A DNA stretch of 64,000 bases, taken from assembly GCA_050633625.1 (NCBI GenBank), contig JBOEGW010000001.1, positions 62,001-126,000 on the forward strand. Reading direction: 5' to 3'. Of the stretch, positions 24,403-32,909 are shown piece by piece. The notes beneath the pieces are model-generated. The model ran no database searches, was not told where the DNA came from, and saw nothing but the letters and a program-made list of their open reading frames with translations. Numbering within the stretch: the stretch's first letter is position 1; each line of letters begins with the position of its first letter. This DNA comes from JBOEGW01 sp050633625 (lineage in GTDB: Bacteria; Pseudomonadota; Alphaproteobacteria; Rhodobacterales; Rhodobacteraceae). Position numbers and translations under genes: made by a program.

Positions 24403-24762
24403 TTAACCGGCGGCCTCGTCGCGCAGCTTTTGCAGTTCTTCGCGCGCGCTCAGCAGATCATTGACTTGCTCGGTCAGCACGACCAGCTGTTGATCCGCTT
24501 TCTCGATCCAGGCCTTGCGCTGCGCTTCTGAGCCTTGTTCATCGTAGATTGTGAGCCATTGGCGGGTTTCCTCAAGCGAAAAGCCGAACCGACGCCCGCG
24601 CATAATCAAGGTCATGCGCGCCACTTCGCGCGGCGTATACCAACGGGTGCGCCCTTCTTTTTCAGGCTCAAGCAGCTCAATGTACTCATAATACCGCAAC
24701 GTGCGTGGGGTAACGTCAAACTTGGCGCACATCTCTTTAAAGGACAAACGATCGTTGGTCAT
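24403..24762 (-). CDS. Second MerR family regulator
   Basis: The 119-residue paralogue of the downstream MerR gene has a winged helix (SFKEMCAKFDVTPRTLRYYEYIELLEP) and the same RMTLIMRGRRFGFSLEETRQWL core. It also has a shorter C-terminal coil. It lacks Cys metal ligands, which points to an acyl-CoA-type effector and not a metal. It sits upstream of the first MerR gene on the same strand, about 200 bases away, with its own candidate operator. Two MerR paralogues may cross-regulate the operon. The ATG at 24762 has only a weak ribosome site. Confidence 0.87.
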   Translation of the reverse strand: MTNDRLSFKEMCAKFDVTPRTLRYYEYIELLEPEKEGRTRWYTPREVARMTLIMRGRRFGFSLEETRQWLTIYDEQGSEAQRKAWIEKADQQLVVLTEQVNDLLSAREELQKLRDEAAG

Positions 24763-24792
24763 GGGCAGGCGTCCTTAGCGGGTTTTTCGTAA

Positions 24793-24812
24793 AACTACGT
24801 TACGTTAAAACG
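24793..24812. promoter_or_regulatory. Candidate MerR operator upstream of the second MerR gene
   Basis: AACTACGTTACGTTAAAACG carries two ACGTTA-type half sites, similar to the 24283 site but less symmetric. It sits about 30 bases before the second MerR start. It is a weaker candidate for the same regulator family. Confidence 0.45.
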
Positions 24813-24900
24813 CCGGGAAAGGATACGCAAGATGGTTTCGCAATGCGAAACATTGTTTCAGAAATGTTGCGTGCGGCCCAAAAGCGTGCCGGTGCTGGCC

Positions 24901-26046
24901 CTAATTCATGAAGCCGGGAGCCAAGAAATAAAAGGCATAGGCCACGATTAACGCAGGAATGGCGGAATAGGCGGTCGCAACCACAGCGGCCTTCGGGTTG
25001 AGCGCGATGGCAGGGAACAATGCGTCCCCGTCATTGGAGATCGCGTTGCCAATCAGCGCGGAGAAGGGAATCGCCCCATTGATAAACAAAGTCGCGACCA
25101 AAACCTGTGGACCGCAGCCGGGGATGAAGCCGATCAAGATCGCCATGAGGGGCAGGAGCGGCGCAATCGCGGAAAACAGCGTTTCAATGTTCAGCCCAGA
25201 GTAAAGCACAAGGTAATCATAGGCGAGATACGCACCGATCACCCAAATTGAAATGAAGCTGGTTTCCTCCGCCATGCGCGTGACGGGGCTATCTGCGGGG
25301 TTGGTCATGGCGGTAAGCGGGGTGAAGGCCCAGATAAACACGCCAATCGCCGTGCCTGCCAGCGCAATCAATCCAATGGGCACGCCAAGGATAGATCCGA
25401 TTTCGATCTGTGCCAATTGAGCGGCGCCCACAATCAAACCAGGCACGACAAGGGCGAGATAGGCGACATCAACAAGGCGCACCCGGCCGATCAGCGGCGC
25501 AATCGCGCAGGCCCCGGCGCTCAGGTCGCGAAACTCCACCTTGTTGACCTTGTCAACGATCCAGCCCGCCAAAATCCCAACTGCCATCGACAATGGAAGC
25601 ACCACCACGGCCGCATCTGGCCGGGTTGCGATCAGCAAAAAGGCGGCATCTCCCATTGTTGCTGTCAATGTGGCAACAACCGCACCAAAGCCCACGTTTC
25701 CTGATGAGTAAGCTGCAACGACCACAACCGCGCCACCGCAGCCAGGCGTTGCTCCAAGCAGGGCTGCGAGCGGCACCTGTGCGCGCCCGGCCACACGCAG
25801 CGCGCGACCAAGGTCAAAGCCAAACACCCGCTCCGCCCCATAAAACAACAACAAAGTCGCCGCCACGAACACCGAAACCTGCACATAGGCATCTGTCATC
25901 AAAGCGCGGGTCAACGCGCCCAATTCGCCCGGAGCAACCGCCAAGGCCAGTAAAGCCAACAAAACCACAAGCCGACCGCGGCGAAAGGCTGGAAAACTGC
26001 GGTTTTCGGCGGGCATGTTCATCCAGTCGATCGGTGTCATGTTCAT
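24901..26046 (-). CDS. Putative manganese/heavy-metal transporter (10TM, PF11449-type)
   Basis: The 381-residue polytopic membrane protein has about ten hydrophobic segments and two internal repeats. Each carries a Gly-Pro-Cys motif, GATPGCGGA in the N-terminal half and GFIPGCGPQ in the C-terminal half. This arrangement is typical of the putative 10TM heavy-metal exporter family annotated as putative manganese transporters. The Cys and nearby polar residues may form the translocation path. The start at ATG 26046 follows GGAC at a normal distance; upstream in-frame sequence to 26151 would overlap the divergent thioesterase. An inverted repeat at 26062-26081 may be its operator. The metal and direction are not visible from the sequence. 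Confidence 0.75.
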   Translation of the reverse strand: MNMTPIDWMNMPAENRSFPAFRRGRLVVLLALLALAVAPGELGALTRALMTDAYVQVSVFVAATLLLFYGAERVFGFDLGRALRVAGRAQVPLAALLGATPGCGGAVVVVAAYSSGNVGFGAVVATLTATMGDAAFLLIATRPDAAVVVLPLSMAVGILAGWIVDKVNKVEFRDLSAGACAIAPLIGRVRLVDVAYLALVVPGLIVGAAQLAQIEIGSILGVPIGLIALAGTAIGVFIWAFTPLTAMTNPADSPVTRMAEETSFISIWVIGAYLAYDYLVLYSGLNIETLFSAIAPLLPLMAILIGFIPGCGPQVLVATLFINGAIPFSALIGNAISNDGDALFPAIALNPKAAVVATAYSAIPALIVAYAFYFLAPGFMN

Positions 26047-26061
26047 TTTGTCCAGTTTGGA

Positions 26062-26081
26062 ATGGTTCCAAATCGAACCAT
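26062..26081. promoter_or_regulatory. Inverted repeat in the divergent metal-transporter/thioesterase promoter
   Basis: The perfect 7-base arms ATGGTTC and GAACCAT are separated by six bases. The site lies 16-35 bases upstream of the metal-transporter start and 65 bases before the thioesterase gene. Its placement suits an operator, but the regulator is unknown. Confidence 0.5.
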
Positions 26082-26144
26082 AGCACTTGCCTCTCTTCCT
26101 GCAAGACCCAATAAAAGCGAGACGAATGACGAGAAAGACGGCAG

Positions 26145-26603
26145 ATGACACCAGAGCAAAAGGCGCAGATGGCGCGGCAATTCATCGAAGCAATCCCCCA
26201 TTCGCGCGCGCTTGGCATGGTGCTCGACGACATTGGCGAAGGCGAAGCGCGTTTGTCGATGCCGTATGATCCGCGTTTCATTGGTGATCCGCACAGTGGC
26301 GTCATTCATGGGGGCGCGGTCTCCGCGATGCTCGACACGGCCGCTGGCGCCGCCGTGATGAGCCACCCGGATGCGCCTATGGTGACGGCCACGATTGACC
26401 TGCGCATTGACTACATGCGCCCTGCGACCCCACAGCAGGCCATCCGCTGTCACGCCACTTGTTACCACATCACACGCTCCGTCGCCTTTGTGCGCGCGGT
26501 GGCCTTTGATGATGACCAGTCCAACCCGGTGGCCTGCGCGAACGGAGCCTTCACAGCAGATGGCGGCTCAGGGGCGCGTCGCTCCTCGGAGGCGCTATCA
26601 TGA
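26145..26603 (+). CDS. PaaI-type hotdog thioesterase 1
   Basis: The 152-residue hotdog-fold protein has the acyl-CoA thioesterase motif HGGAVSAMLDTAAGAAV near residues 55-71, which contains the catalytic Asp on the central helix. The later segment TATIDLRIDYMRPA is typical of the PaaI family. It probably hydrolyses an acyl- or aryl-CoA in the cytoplasm. The stop overlaps the start of a second PaaI-type gene (ATGA), so the two are translationally coupled and may act as a heteromer or paralogous pair. The substrate is unknown. Confidence 0.85.
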   Translation: MTPEQKAQMARQFIEAIPHSRALGMVLDDIGEGEARLSMPYDPRFIGDPHSGVIHGGAVSAMLDTAAGAAVMSHPDAPMVTATIDLRIDYMRPATPQQAIRCHATCYHITRSVAFVRAVAFDDDQSNPVACANGAFTADGGSGARRSSEALS

Positions 26604-27103
26604 AGCGGCCAGAACCTGTTCAGGTGGTGAAGTCTCGCCGGGACGCCGCCCTTGCGCGCCTTGTCGCGGCAGTGCCCTATATCGCATTTTTGGGTGTTAC
26701 TTTTGATCGGCGCGGCGATGAGTTGACGGCGATCATGCCCTTTGATGAGAAGCTGATTGGCAATCCGATGTTGCCCGCGATCCATGGCGGCGCAACGGCG
26801 GCGTTCTTGGAGGTCGCAGCGATCATTGAGCTAGGATGGGGCGCGCAATGGGAGGCGATGGAGGCGGGCGCAGCAGAGCCGGATACACTCCCCCGTCTGC
26901 CCAAAACCATTGATTTCACGGTGGATTACCTGCGGTCTGGCCTGCCGCGCGATGCCTATGCGCGAGCGACGATCAACCGGTCAGGGCGCCGCTATGCCAG
27001 CGTGCATGTGGAGGCGTGGCAAGACAATCGCACGCGCCTTTATGCGCAGGCCACGGGCCATTTCTTGATGCCAGCGCCAGCCATCGCGCGCCCTGATGAC
27101 TGA
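26600..27103 (+). CDS. PaaI-type hotdog thioesterase 2
   Basis: The 167-residue hotdog protein is related to its upstream neighbour. It shares IHGGATAAFLEVAAIIEL, in which Glu takes the place of the usual catalytic Asp, and KTIDFTVDYLRSGLPRDAYARA. The Glu variant is seen in several 4HBT-type families, so it may still be active. It overlaps the first thioesterase by four bases and the MATE gene by eight, forming a compact three-gene operon. The function is inferred by fold only. Confidence 0.82.
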   Translation: MKRPEPVQVVKSRRDAALARLVAAVPYIAFLGVTFDRRGDELTAIMPFDEKLIGNPMLPAIHGGATAAFLEVAAIIELGWGAQWEAMEAGAAEPDTLPRLPKTIDFTVDYLRSGLPRDAYARATINRSGRRYASVHVEAWQDNRTRLYAQATGHFLMPAPAIARPDD

Positions 27104-28418
27104 GCCAAAAGCCACCACCCAGCTCACGCATAGACGGGTGTTGGGTGTCGCCCTTCCGGTGGTGGCGGCGAACATCACAGTGCCGCTTTTGGGTCTAGTG
27201 GATACGGGGGTTGTCGGCCAGCTCGGCACGCCTGAGCCTATTGCGGCTGTTGGGATCGGTGCAGTGATCCTCACATCAATCTACTGGATTTTCGGCTTTT
27301 TGCGCATGGGCACCGCCGGGTTGACCGCGCAGGCGCAGGGCGCAAAAGACACGGGCGAAACGGCGGCAATGCTCACGCGCGCCTTGATGATCGGTGCCCT
27401 TGGCGGCATCGCCATTATCGCACTGCAAATACCTTTGTTTGCCGGGGCATTCGCGCTGTCGCCTGCGGCCCCCGAGATTGAAACCTCGGCGCGCACCTAT
27501 ATGGCAATTAGGGTCTGGTCCGCGCCCGCGCTTATTGCGGGCTATGGTATTTCCGGCTGGCTTATCGGGGTCGAGCGCACCCGCGCGTATATGGCGGTGT
27601 TGGTGGCGATGAATGCCCTCAATATCGGGCTGGATGTCCTGTTTGTGCTGCACTTTGATTGGGGCGTGCGCGGTGTCGCTTTTGCCACGGTGATTGCGGA
27701 ATGGGCAGGTCTGGCGCTGGGGCTGTATCTGTGTCGGGACGCGTTCTCGACGGCAAAATGGCGCAACTGGTCGCGCGTATTTGCCCGCGCGCGCCTCACG
27801 CGCATGGCGCAGGTGAACAGCGATATTTTGATCCGCTCCGCGCTGCTTCAGGCAATGATCGTCGTTTTCATGTTTTTGGGGGCGCGATTTGATGCCGCGA
27901 CATTGGCCGCGAACCAGGTGTTGCTGCAATTTCTACAGGTGACGGCATACGGGCTTGATGGCTTTGCCTTTGGTGCGGAGACCTTGGTGGGACAGGCAAT
28001 TGGCGCAAAAAGCCTGCCGGGCTTGCGCCGCGCCGTGACGGTGACAAGCTTGTGGGGCGGCATCGTCGCACTGGTGATGGCGGTCGGGTTCACTGCGTTT
28101 GGCCCGCTCCTGATTGATCGCATGACCACCGCGCCAGAGGTCCGCGAGGCAGCACGGGTCTTCTTGCCTTGGATGATCGCCGCGCCTTTGCTGGGCTGGG
28201 CGTCGTGGATGTTGGACGGGATTTTCATCGGCGCAACTCGTACGCGGGAGATGCGCAACATGATGGTGGTCTGCGTGGGGATTTATGCGCTCGCCCTCGC
28301 GGTGCTCGTGCCAATCATGGGCAATCACGGCCTTTGGGGTGCGCTCTTGGTGTCTTATGTGGCGCGGGCCTTGTCGCTTTGGCGCTATTACCCAAGGGTG
28401 CTTGCCGATGCGTCCTGA
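27096..28418 (+). CDS. MATE family efflux transporter (DinF-like)
   Basis: The 440-residue protein has twelve predicted transmembrane segments in two MATE repeats. The N-terminal LPVVAANITVPLLGLVDTGVVGQLG motif and the ANQVLLQFLQVTAYGLDGFAFGAETLVGQAIGA segment are typical of the DinF branch. It exports an unknown substrate across the inner membrane using an ion gradient. It overlaps the upstream thioesterase by eight bases. Its 3' end overlaps the convergent SRAP gene by 31 bases. It is only distantly similar to the other MATE at 15477. Confidence 0.9.
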   Translation: MTEPKATTQLTHRRVLGVALPVVAANITVPLLGLVDTGVVGQLGTPEPIAAVGIGAVILTSIYWIFGFLRMGTAGLTAQAQGAKDTGETAAMLTRALMIGALGGIAIIALQIPLFAGAFALSPAAPEIETSARTYMAIRVWSAPALIAGYGISGWLIGVERTRAYMAVLVAMNALNIGLDVLFVLHFDWGVRGVAFATVIAEWAGLALGLYLCRDAFSTAKWRNWSRVFARARLTRMAQVNSDILIRSALLQAMIVVFMFLGARFDAATLAANQVLLQFLQVTAYGLDGFAFGAETLVGQAIGAKSLPGLRRAVTVTSLWGGIVALVMAVGFTAFGPLLIDRMTTAPEVREAARVFLPWMIAAPLLGWASWMLDGIFIGATRTREMRNMMVVCVGIYALALAVLVPIMGNHGLWGALLVSYVARALSLWRYYPRVLADAS

Positions 28419-29074
28419 TAGGGGGCCGGCAAGGGGTCAATCAGCTCTGGCCCAGAAGCACGGTTAGAGTTGACCTGCGTCGAGACCCGCTCAAGGCGCA
28501 AGACATCATCACCCGCCGGGCGCATCAAACGCGCTGCCCCATGGCCCAATTCTCCAAGCCACAGGGGCCAATCGGCTTGTTCAACGATCAGCGGCAAACG
28601 GTGGTGGATCGGTGACATCACGGCATTTGGCCCCGTGGTCACAATGGCGCAAGTCGGTGCATGATCCGGCCCCCAATCCTGCCATATCCCGCCCATCACC
28701 AGCGGTGCCCCGTCGCGCCGGGTTGCGTAGTAGGGCAGGCGGGCCTCTTTAGTGCGGTGCCATTCATAAAACCCCGAAACGGCCACAAGGCATCGCCGCG
28801 TCCGGCAGGCGTCCTGAAAGGCGGGCTTTTGGGCGATTGTTTCTGAGCGGGCGTTGATCAAGAGCGGCCCATCGTTGGGCGCTTTGTACCATTTTGGCAC
28901 GAACCCCCAGCGCATTGGGCGCAACCGGCGCGCTGGATCGGATGTGAGCACCGCGATTTGCTGTGTTGGGCAAATGTTGAAATCCGGCACAGGTGGCATC
29001 GCGTTGGCGGGGGCGGCGTCAAACAGCTTCGCCACCGCGTCATGGGGCAGGGTGTTTGCCATGCGGCCACACAT
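28388..29074 (-). CDS. SOS response-associated peptidase (SRAP, HMCES/YedK family)
   Basis: SRAP proteins form a covalent thiazolidine link to abasic sites in single-stranded DNA and protect them. The 228-residue protein begins with MCGRM, so Cys2 becomes the N-terminal nucleophile after Met removal. It contains the expected NARSETI, GFYEWH (active Glu) and the catalytic His in MSPIHHRLP. It is cytoplasmic. Its start overlaps the stop of the DUF1992 gene by one base (ATGA-like junction), so the two form an operon. Confidence 0.9.
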   Translation of the reverse strand: MCGRMANTLPHDAVAKLFDAAPANAMPPVPDFNICPTQQIAVLTSDPARRLRPMRWGFVPKWYKAPNDGPLLINARSETIAQKPAFQDACRTRRCLVAVSGFYEWHRTKEARLPYYATRRDGAPLVMGGIWQDWGPDHAPTCAIVTTGPNAVMSPIHHRLPLIVEQADWPLWLGELGHGAARLMRPAGDDVLRLERVSTQVNSNRASGPELIDPLPAPYQDASASTLG

Positions 29075-29382
29075 CAGCGCACCCAGTCTTTTCGGGCCAT
29101 CTCGATGCGCAATTCCATCATCGACATATCCTTGAGGATTTGCGCGCGCAGCGAACGATCCCCGGTTTCGGCAAGCTCGGCGCGCAAATCCGCCAATTCC
29201 CGCGAAAGCGCCACAAAAGGAGGGAGCGCGCCGTTGTCCTTCATCACCCGCCCCAACAGCGCCGTGTCATGATCGCGGGCATCGGGCAAGGGCGCCCCTT
29301 CGCCGGGCAAATTATCAAGCTCCCCCTTGGCTTGCGCCTCAAGGATTTTGGCTTCGATCAGGGCTGACAACGGATGTTCCAT
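29074..29382 (-). CDS. DUF1992 (DnaJC28-like) protein
   Basis: The 102-residue protein contains the DUF1992/DnaJC28 conserved region: LIEAKILEAQAKGELDNLPGEGAPL, then the helical RELADLRAELAETGDRS stretch. No J-domain is present. The function in bacteria is unknown. The start is ATG 29382; a GTG two codons earlier (29388) is possible. It precedes the SRAP gene with an overlapping stop/start. Confidence 0.85.
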   Translation of the reverse strand: MEHPLSALIEAKILEAQAKGELDNLPGEGAPLPDARDHDTALLGRVMKDNGALPPFVALSRELADLRAELAETGDRSLRAQILKDMSMMELRIEMARKDWVR

Positions 29383-29455
29383 GGGCACAGAATACCGCAG
29401 AGCGCGGGCCTAGGATAGGGGTTGAAGCGGGGTGCGTTGCTGCTATCTATGCTCT

Positions 29456-29719
29456 ATGCCTTTGCTCCTCGCCCTTGTTGCCATTCTCCTCGTCGCGCTT
29501 GTTGTGCGCCGGAAAGCTGCGCCGGGCCAAGCCAAGGCAAAAAGCGCTCCCCATCTGGGAAAGTGGCGCGGGCGCAAGGCTTGTAAGTGGCGCGCGATCG
29601 GGGATCAGGGTGCAACTTTGCGGGAATTCGAGTGCGAGACCTGTGGCATCACTGCCTATTCCGTTGAGGCGCGCGGGCCGAAAGACTGCAAGAAAGACTT
29701 CGGGAAATCAGCCTTGTAA
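29456..29719 (+). CDS. Small membrane protein with Cys motif
   Basis: The 87-residue product has one N-terminal transmembrane helix (LLLALVAILLVALVV), a basic linker and a C-terminal domain with spaced Cys (KACKWR, FECETCGITAY, KDCKKDF) that could form a small zinc-binding fold. The start is ATG 29456. I do not recognise a family. It stands alone between two minus-strand genes. Confidence 0.6.
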   Translation: MPLLLALVAILLVALVVRRKAAPGQAKAKSAPHLGKWRGRKACKWRAIGDQGATLREFECETCGITAYSVEARGPKDCKKDFGKSAL

Positions 29720-29748
29720 AAAGCCCCCGCCGCGTGTGCGGCGAGGGG
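29718..29748 (-). terminator. Rho-independent terminator of the 5'-nucleotidase
   Basis: On the minus strand the stem CCCC-CGCCGC/GCGGCG-GGGG (one unpaired base) is followed by TTTTT. It lies about 20 bases after the nucleotidase stop. Confidence 0.75.
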
Positions 29749-29770
29749 AATTGGTGTTTAGGTTGTGGGG

Positions 29771-31363
29771 CTATTTCGCCTTGATGCGTCCATCTGTGAA
29801 CGGCTCGTAAGGGCCCATTTCTGCCAAATATTCCGCCGTGACATCCGCCAGATCGGGGCCGAAATCATAGGCGTTCATCGCGCCTTGGAACATTTTGTAG
29901 CCGTCGCCACCGTTGCGCACAAAGTTGTTGGACACGAGTTTGTAGGTCTTGGCGGGATCCAGCGGCGCCCAATCCATGCCCTCAACCGTCATCACATCTG
30001 ACACGCGCGCACCGGGTTCGGCGGCCGCATCAAAGGTGAACTGAAGCCCGGCAACTTGCGGAAAACGCCCGCCACCTTCTTCAATCTGGCTCACCCCGTT
30101 TTCAAGGGCTGCAAGGATCACATCCCCTGTGACTTCAAAAGTGGAAAGCGTGTTTTGGAAAGGCAGCACCGTCAGCACCTCGCCCATCGTCACCTCGCCC
30201 GCATCAATCGAGGCGCGCAAACCACCCCCATTTGTGATCGCGATGGTGACGCCTTGATCCTTGACCCGGTCCAACATGGCTTCGGTCACAAGGTTGCCCA
30301 TTGAGCATTCCGACATCCGGCAGGTTTCGCGCGCGCCATCAATCGCGGCTGCGGTTTCCGCCACCACTTTGTTGCGGATCTCATCAAGCGGAACCGCCGC
30401 TTCGGCAATGCGCGCTTTGGTGGCGGCTTCCTCAACTACTTCGCCGTCGAGCAAAATGGGCTGGCCCACGGCCTCAGTGACAACACCGTCATCATCAAAG
30501 GTCACGTTGAGTTCGCCCAAAAATTTGCCGTAAGCATAGGCCGAGAGAATTTGCGTGCCGTTGACTACAGTCGGGTAGGGGCCTGCCGCATCTTCCATGG
30601 AGCCAAGCAAGGTGTTGGTGTGCCCACCGACAATCACGTCAACGCCCGTTGTTTGCGCGGCAACCTCCTGATCCACGTTATAGCCAGCATGGCTCAACAC
30701 GATGATCTTGTTCACCCCGGCGTCTGTCAGCTTGTCCACTTCGCCTTGCACCGCATCCACCGGATCAGTGAAAATCACATTCGGGCCAGGAGAAGACAGC
30801 TCGTCGGTGTTGACGGGCGTCAGGCCAATAAGCCCCAGCTTTTCACCGCCGCGCTCAATCACCGTAGATTTCGCAAGCTTATCCGCCAAAAGCGCTTCGC
30901 CCGACACATCCGCATTGGACATCAAGACCGGGAAATCGACAGCGTCCATGAACCCGCGCAGAACTTCGGGACCATCGTCGAATTCGTGGTTGCCCACGGT
31001 CATCGCGTCATAGCCCATTTTGTTCATCATTTCAGCGGCGAGTTTGCCCTTGTAATAGGTGTAAAACAGCGTGCCTTGGAATTGATCGCCGCCGTCAAAC
31101 AACACTGTGTTGTTGGAGCGCGCGCGGGCGTCATTGAGTGCTGTGACAAGCCGGGCCGAGCCGCCGAAACATTTACCCTCCATGTTGTCGTCCTCTGAGC
31201 AACCGCTGTCATATTTGCTGATTGGCTCAAAGCGTGCGTGAAAATCATTTGTGTGCAGAATGGTCAGCGAATAATCCGCCATGGCCACGCCCGTGCTCAG
31301 CCCTGTGCTCAGTGCCAGCGTTGCGGCTGTTGTCAGAATGGATGTGAAAATAGGTTTCGTCAT
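29771..31363 (-). CDS. Periplasmic 5'-nucleotidase/UshA-family metallophosphatase
   Basis: It hydrolyses nucleotides (and perhaps UDP-sugars) outside the inner membrane so that phosphate and nucleosides can be taken up. The 530-residue product has a signal peptide (about 29 residues ending MADYS). Calcineurin-type metal motifs follow: HTNDFHARFEP, FDGGDQFQGT, VGNHEFDDG, VLSHAGYN and GGHTNTLLG. The C-terminal nucleotide-binding domain has ITNGGGLRASI and NNFVRNGGDGYKMFQ. It fits with the cdd-deoB-add-upp salvage operon elsewhere in the window. No lipobox is present. Its exact substrate is not visible. Confidence 0.92.
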   Translation of the reverse strand: MTKPIFTSILTTAATLALSTGLSTGVAMADYSLTILHTNDFHARFEPISKYDSGCSEDDNMEGKCFGGSARLVTALNDARARSNNTVLFDGGDQFQGTLFYTYYKGKLAAEMMNKMGYDAMTVGNHEFDDGPEVLRGFMDAVDFPVLMSNADVSGEALLADKLAKSTVIERGGEKLGLIGLTPVNTDELSSPGPNVIFTDPVDAVQGEVDKLTDAGVNKIIVLSHAGYNVDQEVAAQTTGVDVIVGGHTNTLLGSMEDAAGPYPTVVNGTQILSAYAYGKFLGELNVTFDDDGVVTEAVGQPILLDGEVVEEAATKARIAEAAVPLDEIRNKVVAETAAAIDGARETCRMSECSMGNLVTEAMLDRVKDQGVTIAITNGGGLRASIDAGEVTMGEVLTVLPFQNTLSTFEVTGDVILAALENGVSQIEEGGGRFPQVAGLQFTFDAAAEPGARVSDVMTVEGMDWAPLDPAKTYKLVSNNFVRNGGDGYKMFQGAMNAYDFGPDLADVTAEYLAEMGPYEPFTDGRIKAK

Positions 31364-31509
31364 CAGAACCCCCTGTTTTGACTATTTGGTAAGACTGCGC
31401 CGAGTCGCCCCGGCTGTCAAAGGCTTGCCGTCTTTTTTGGGCGGTGAATGTAACAGCGACATGGCGGCGGGCGCTTGACCATCCGGGCGCGGGAAGGCAC
31501 ACAACCGCC

Positions 31510-31848
31510 ATGTTGATTTACAAAATATTCCGTGCCCCCGAATGGGCGGCGTTTGAGGCGTCTGGCCAGACCGATGGCGCGCCGATTGACGTGAGCGATG
31601 GGTACATTCATTTCTCGACTGCAAAGCAGGCGGGCGAAACCGCAGCCAAACATTTTGCCGGGGTGGAAGGCTTGGTGTTGGTCGCTTGCGAGAGTGAGGC
31701 GATGGGGGCGGATTTGAAGTGGGAACCTTCGCGCGGTGGCGCTTTGTTTCCGCATTTGTACCGCCCGCTGGACGCCACAGATGTTCTTTGGGTGAAGCCT
31801 CTGCCTTTGGTCGGCTCAGCACATGTGTTTCCGGAGGGAATGGCATGA
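31510..31848 (+). CDS. DUF952 family protein
   Basis: The 112-residue protein matches the DUF952 pattern: MLIYKIFRAPEWAAFEASGQ, then DGYIHFSTAKQAGETA and KWEPSRGGALFPHLYRPL. The function is unknown. The start is ATG 31510; the longer reading from 31444 is unsupported. Its stop overlaps the pyrD start (ATGA), so they are translationally coupled, a common arrangement in this order. Confidence 0.88.
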   Translation: MLIYKIFRAPEWAAFEASGQTDGAPIDVSDGYIHFSTAKQAGETAAKHFAGVEGLVLVACESEAMGADLKWEPSRGGALFPHLYRPLDATDVLWVKPLPLVGSAHVFPEGMA

Positions 31849-32909
31849 ACGTCTTGGAAAAAGCCGCCCTTTTTGCGCTTCATCGCGTTGAGGCTGAGCG
31901 CGCACACAGCCTGTCCCTTATGGCGCTTAAGGCCGGACTTGCGCCCTTGTCGGGTTTGGTCACAACACCCCGCCTCAAAATCCATGTGGCCGGATTGGCG
32001 CTGGAAAACCCAGTGGGATTGGCGGCCGGTTATGACAAAAACGCCGAAGTGGTTGATGCGCTGACGCGCGCCGGGTTTGGCTTTGTTGAAGTGGGCGCGA
32101 TCACCCCGCGCGCCCAACCGGGCAACCCGCGTCCGCGCGTGTTTCGCCTCTATGAGGATCAAGGGGTGATCAATCGTTTTGGCTTTAACAACCAAGGCAT
32201 GGATGTTGCCGCACAGCGCCTTGCGCGCCGCCAGCGAAAACAGCCGGTGCCGGTGGGCCTCAACCTTGGTGCAAACAAAGACAGTGCGGACCGCGCGCAG
32301 GACTACGTAAAGGTGCTGCAACGCTGCGGATCTGAGGTTGATTTTGTGACGGTCAACGTGTCCTCACCGAACACGGAGAAACTGCGCGATTTGCAGGGCG
32401 CAGCCGCGCTCACAGCACTGCTGACGGGCGTTATGGAAGCGCGTGAAGGGCTTGGGAAAATACTGCCGGTATTTTTGAAAATTGCGCCCGACTTGACCGA
32501 CGATGAGCTGGCGGAAATCGCGCAGGTGGCGCAGGACACGGGGCTGGATGGGATCATCGCGACAAACACCACGTTATCGCGCGAAGGTTTGAAAAGTGAC
32601 AATTCTGCGCAAGCTGGCGGGCTTTCTGGGGCGCCATTGTTCGAAAAATCCACAAGAGTTCTCGCGCGCCTCAGCCTGTTGACCGAGGGGCATATGCCTT
32701 TGATCGGGGTTGGAGGCGTGTCAAATGCAGAGCAGGCCTATGCCAAAATTCGCGCAGGCGCCAGCGCTGTTCAGCTCTACTCCGCGCTCGCCTACAAGGG
32801 CATGTCGCTGGTGAAAGACATCGCGCTGGGCCTTGATGCGCTCTTGGAAAAAGATGGGTTCAAAACCGTATCAGATGCGGTTGGCACGGGACGGGGAGAT
32901 TGGCTGTGA
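31845..32909 (+). CDS. pyrD: Dihydroorotate dehydrogenase (quinone)
   Basis: It oxidises dihydroorotate to orotate in pyrimidine synthesis and passes electrons to quinone at the membrane. The 354-residue product is a class 2 enzyme: an N-terminal helical membrane-association segment (ALFALHRVEAERAHSLSLMALK) precedes the FMN-binding barrel. The barrel shows AAGYDKNAEVVDAL, VGAITPRAQPGNPRPRVFRL, NRFGFNNQGMD and VNVSSPNTEKLR, with the catalytic Ser in the last. IGVGGVSNAEQAYAKIRAGASAVQLYS binds FMN phosphate. It is coupled to DUF952 and the ArsC gene. Confidence 0.96.
   Translation: MNVLEKAALFALHRVEAERAHSLSLMALKAGLAPLSGLVTTPRLKIHVAGLALENPVGLAAGYDKNAEVVDALTRAGFGFVEVGAITPRAQPGNPRPRVFRLYEDQGVINRFGFNNQGMDVAAQRLARRQRKQPVPVGLNLGANKDSADRAQDYVKVLQRCGSEVDFVTVNVSSPNTEKLRDLQGAAALTALLTGVMEAREGLGKILPVFLKIAPDLTDDELAEIAQVAQDTGLDGIIATNTTLSREGLKSDNSAQAGGLSGAPLFEKSTRVLARLSLLTEGHMPLIGVGGVSNAEQAYAKIRAGASAVQLYSALAYKGMSLVKDIALGLDALLEKDGFKTVSDAVGTGRGDWL

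Noticed and set aside
26046..26144. Manganese riboswitch (yybP-ykoY type) before the metal transporter
   Set aside because: The leader is under 100 bases and lacks the conserved junction motifs; the inverted repeat looks like a protein operator.
32900..32905. TTG start for the ArsC-family gene
   Set aside because: GTG 32906 has the better-placed GGGGAG and the typical 4-base overlap with pyrD.
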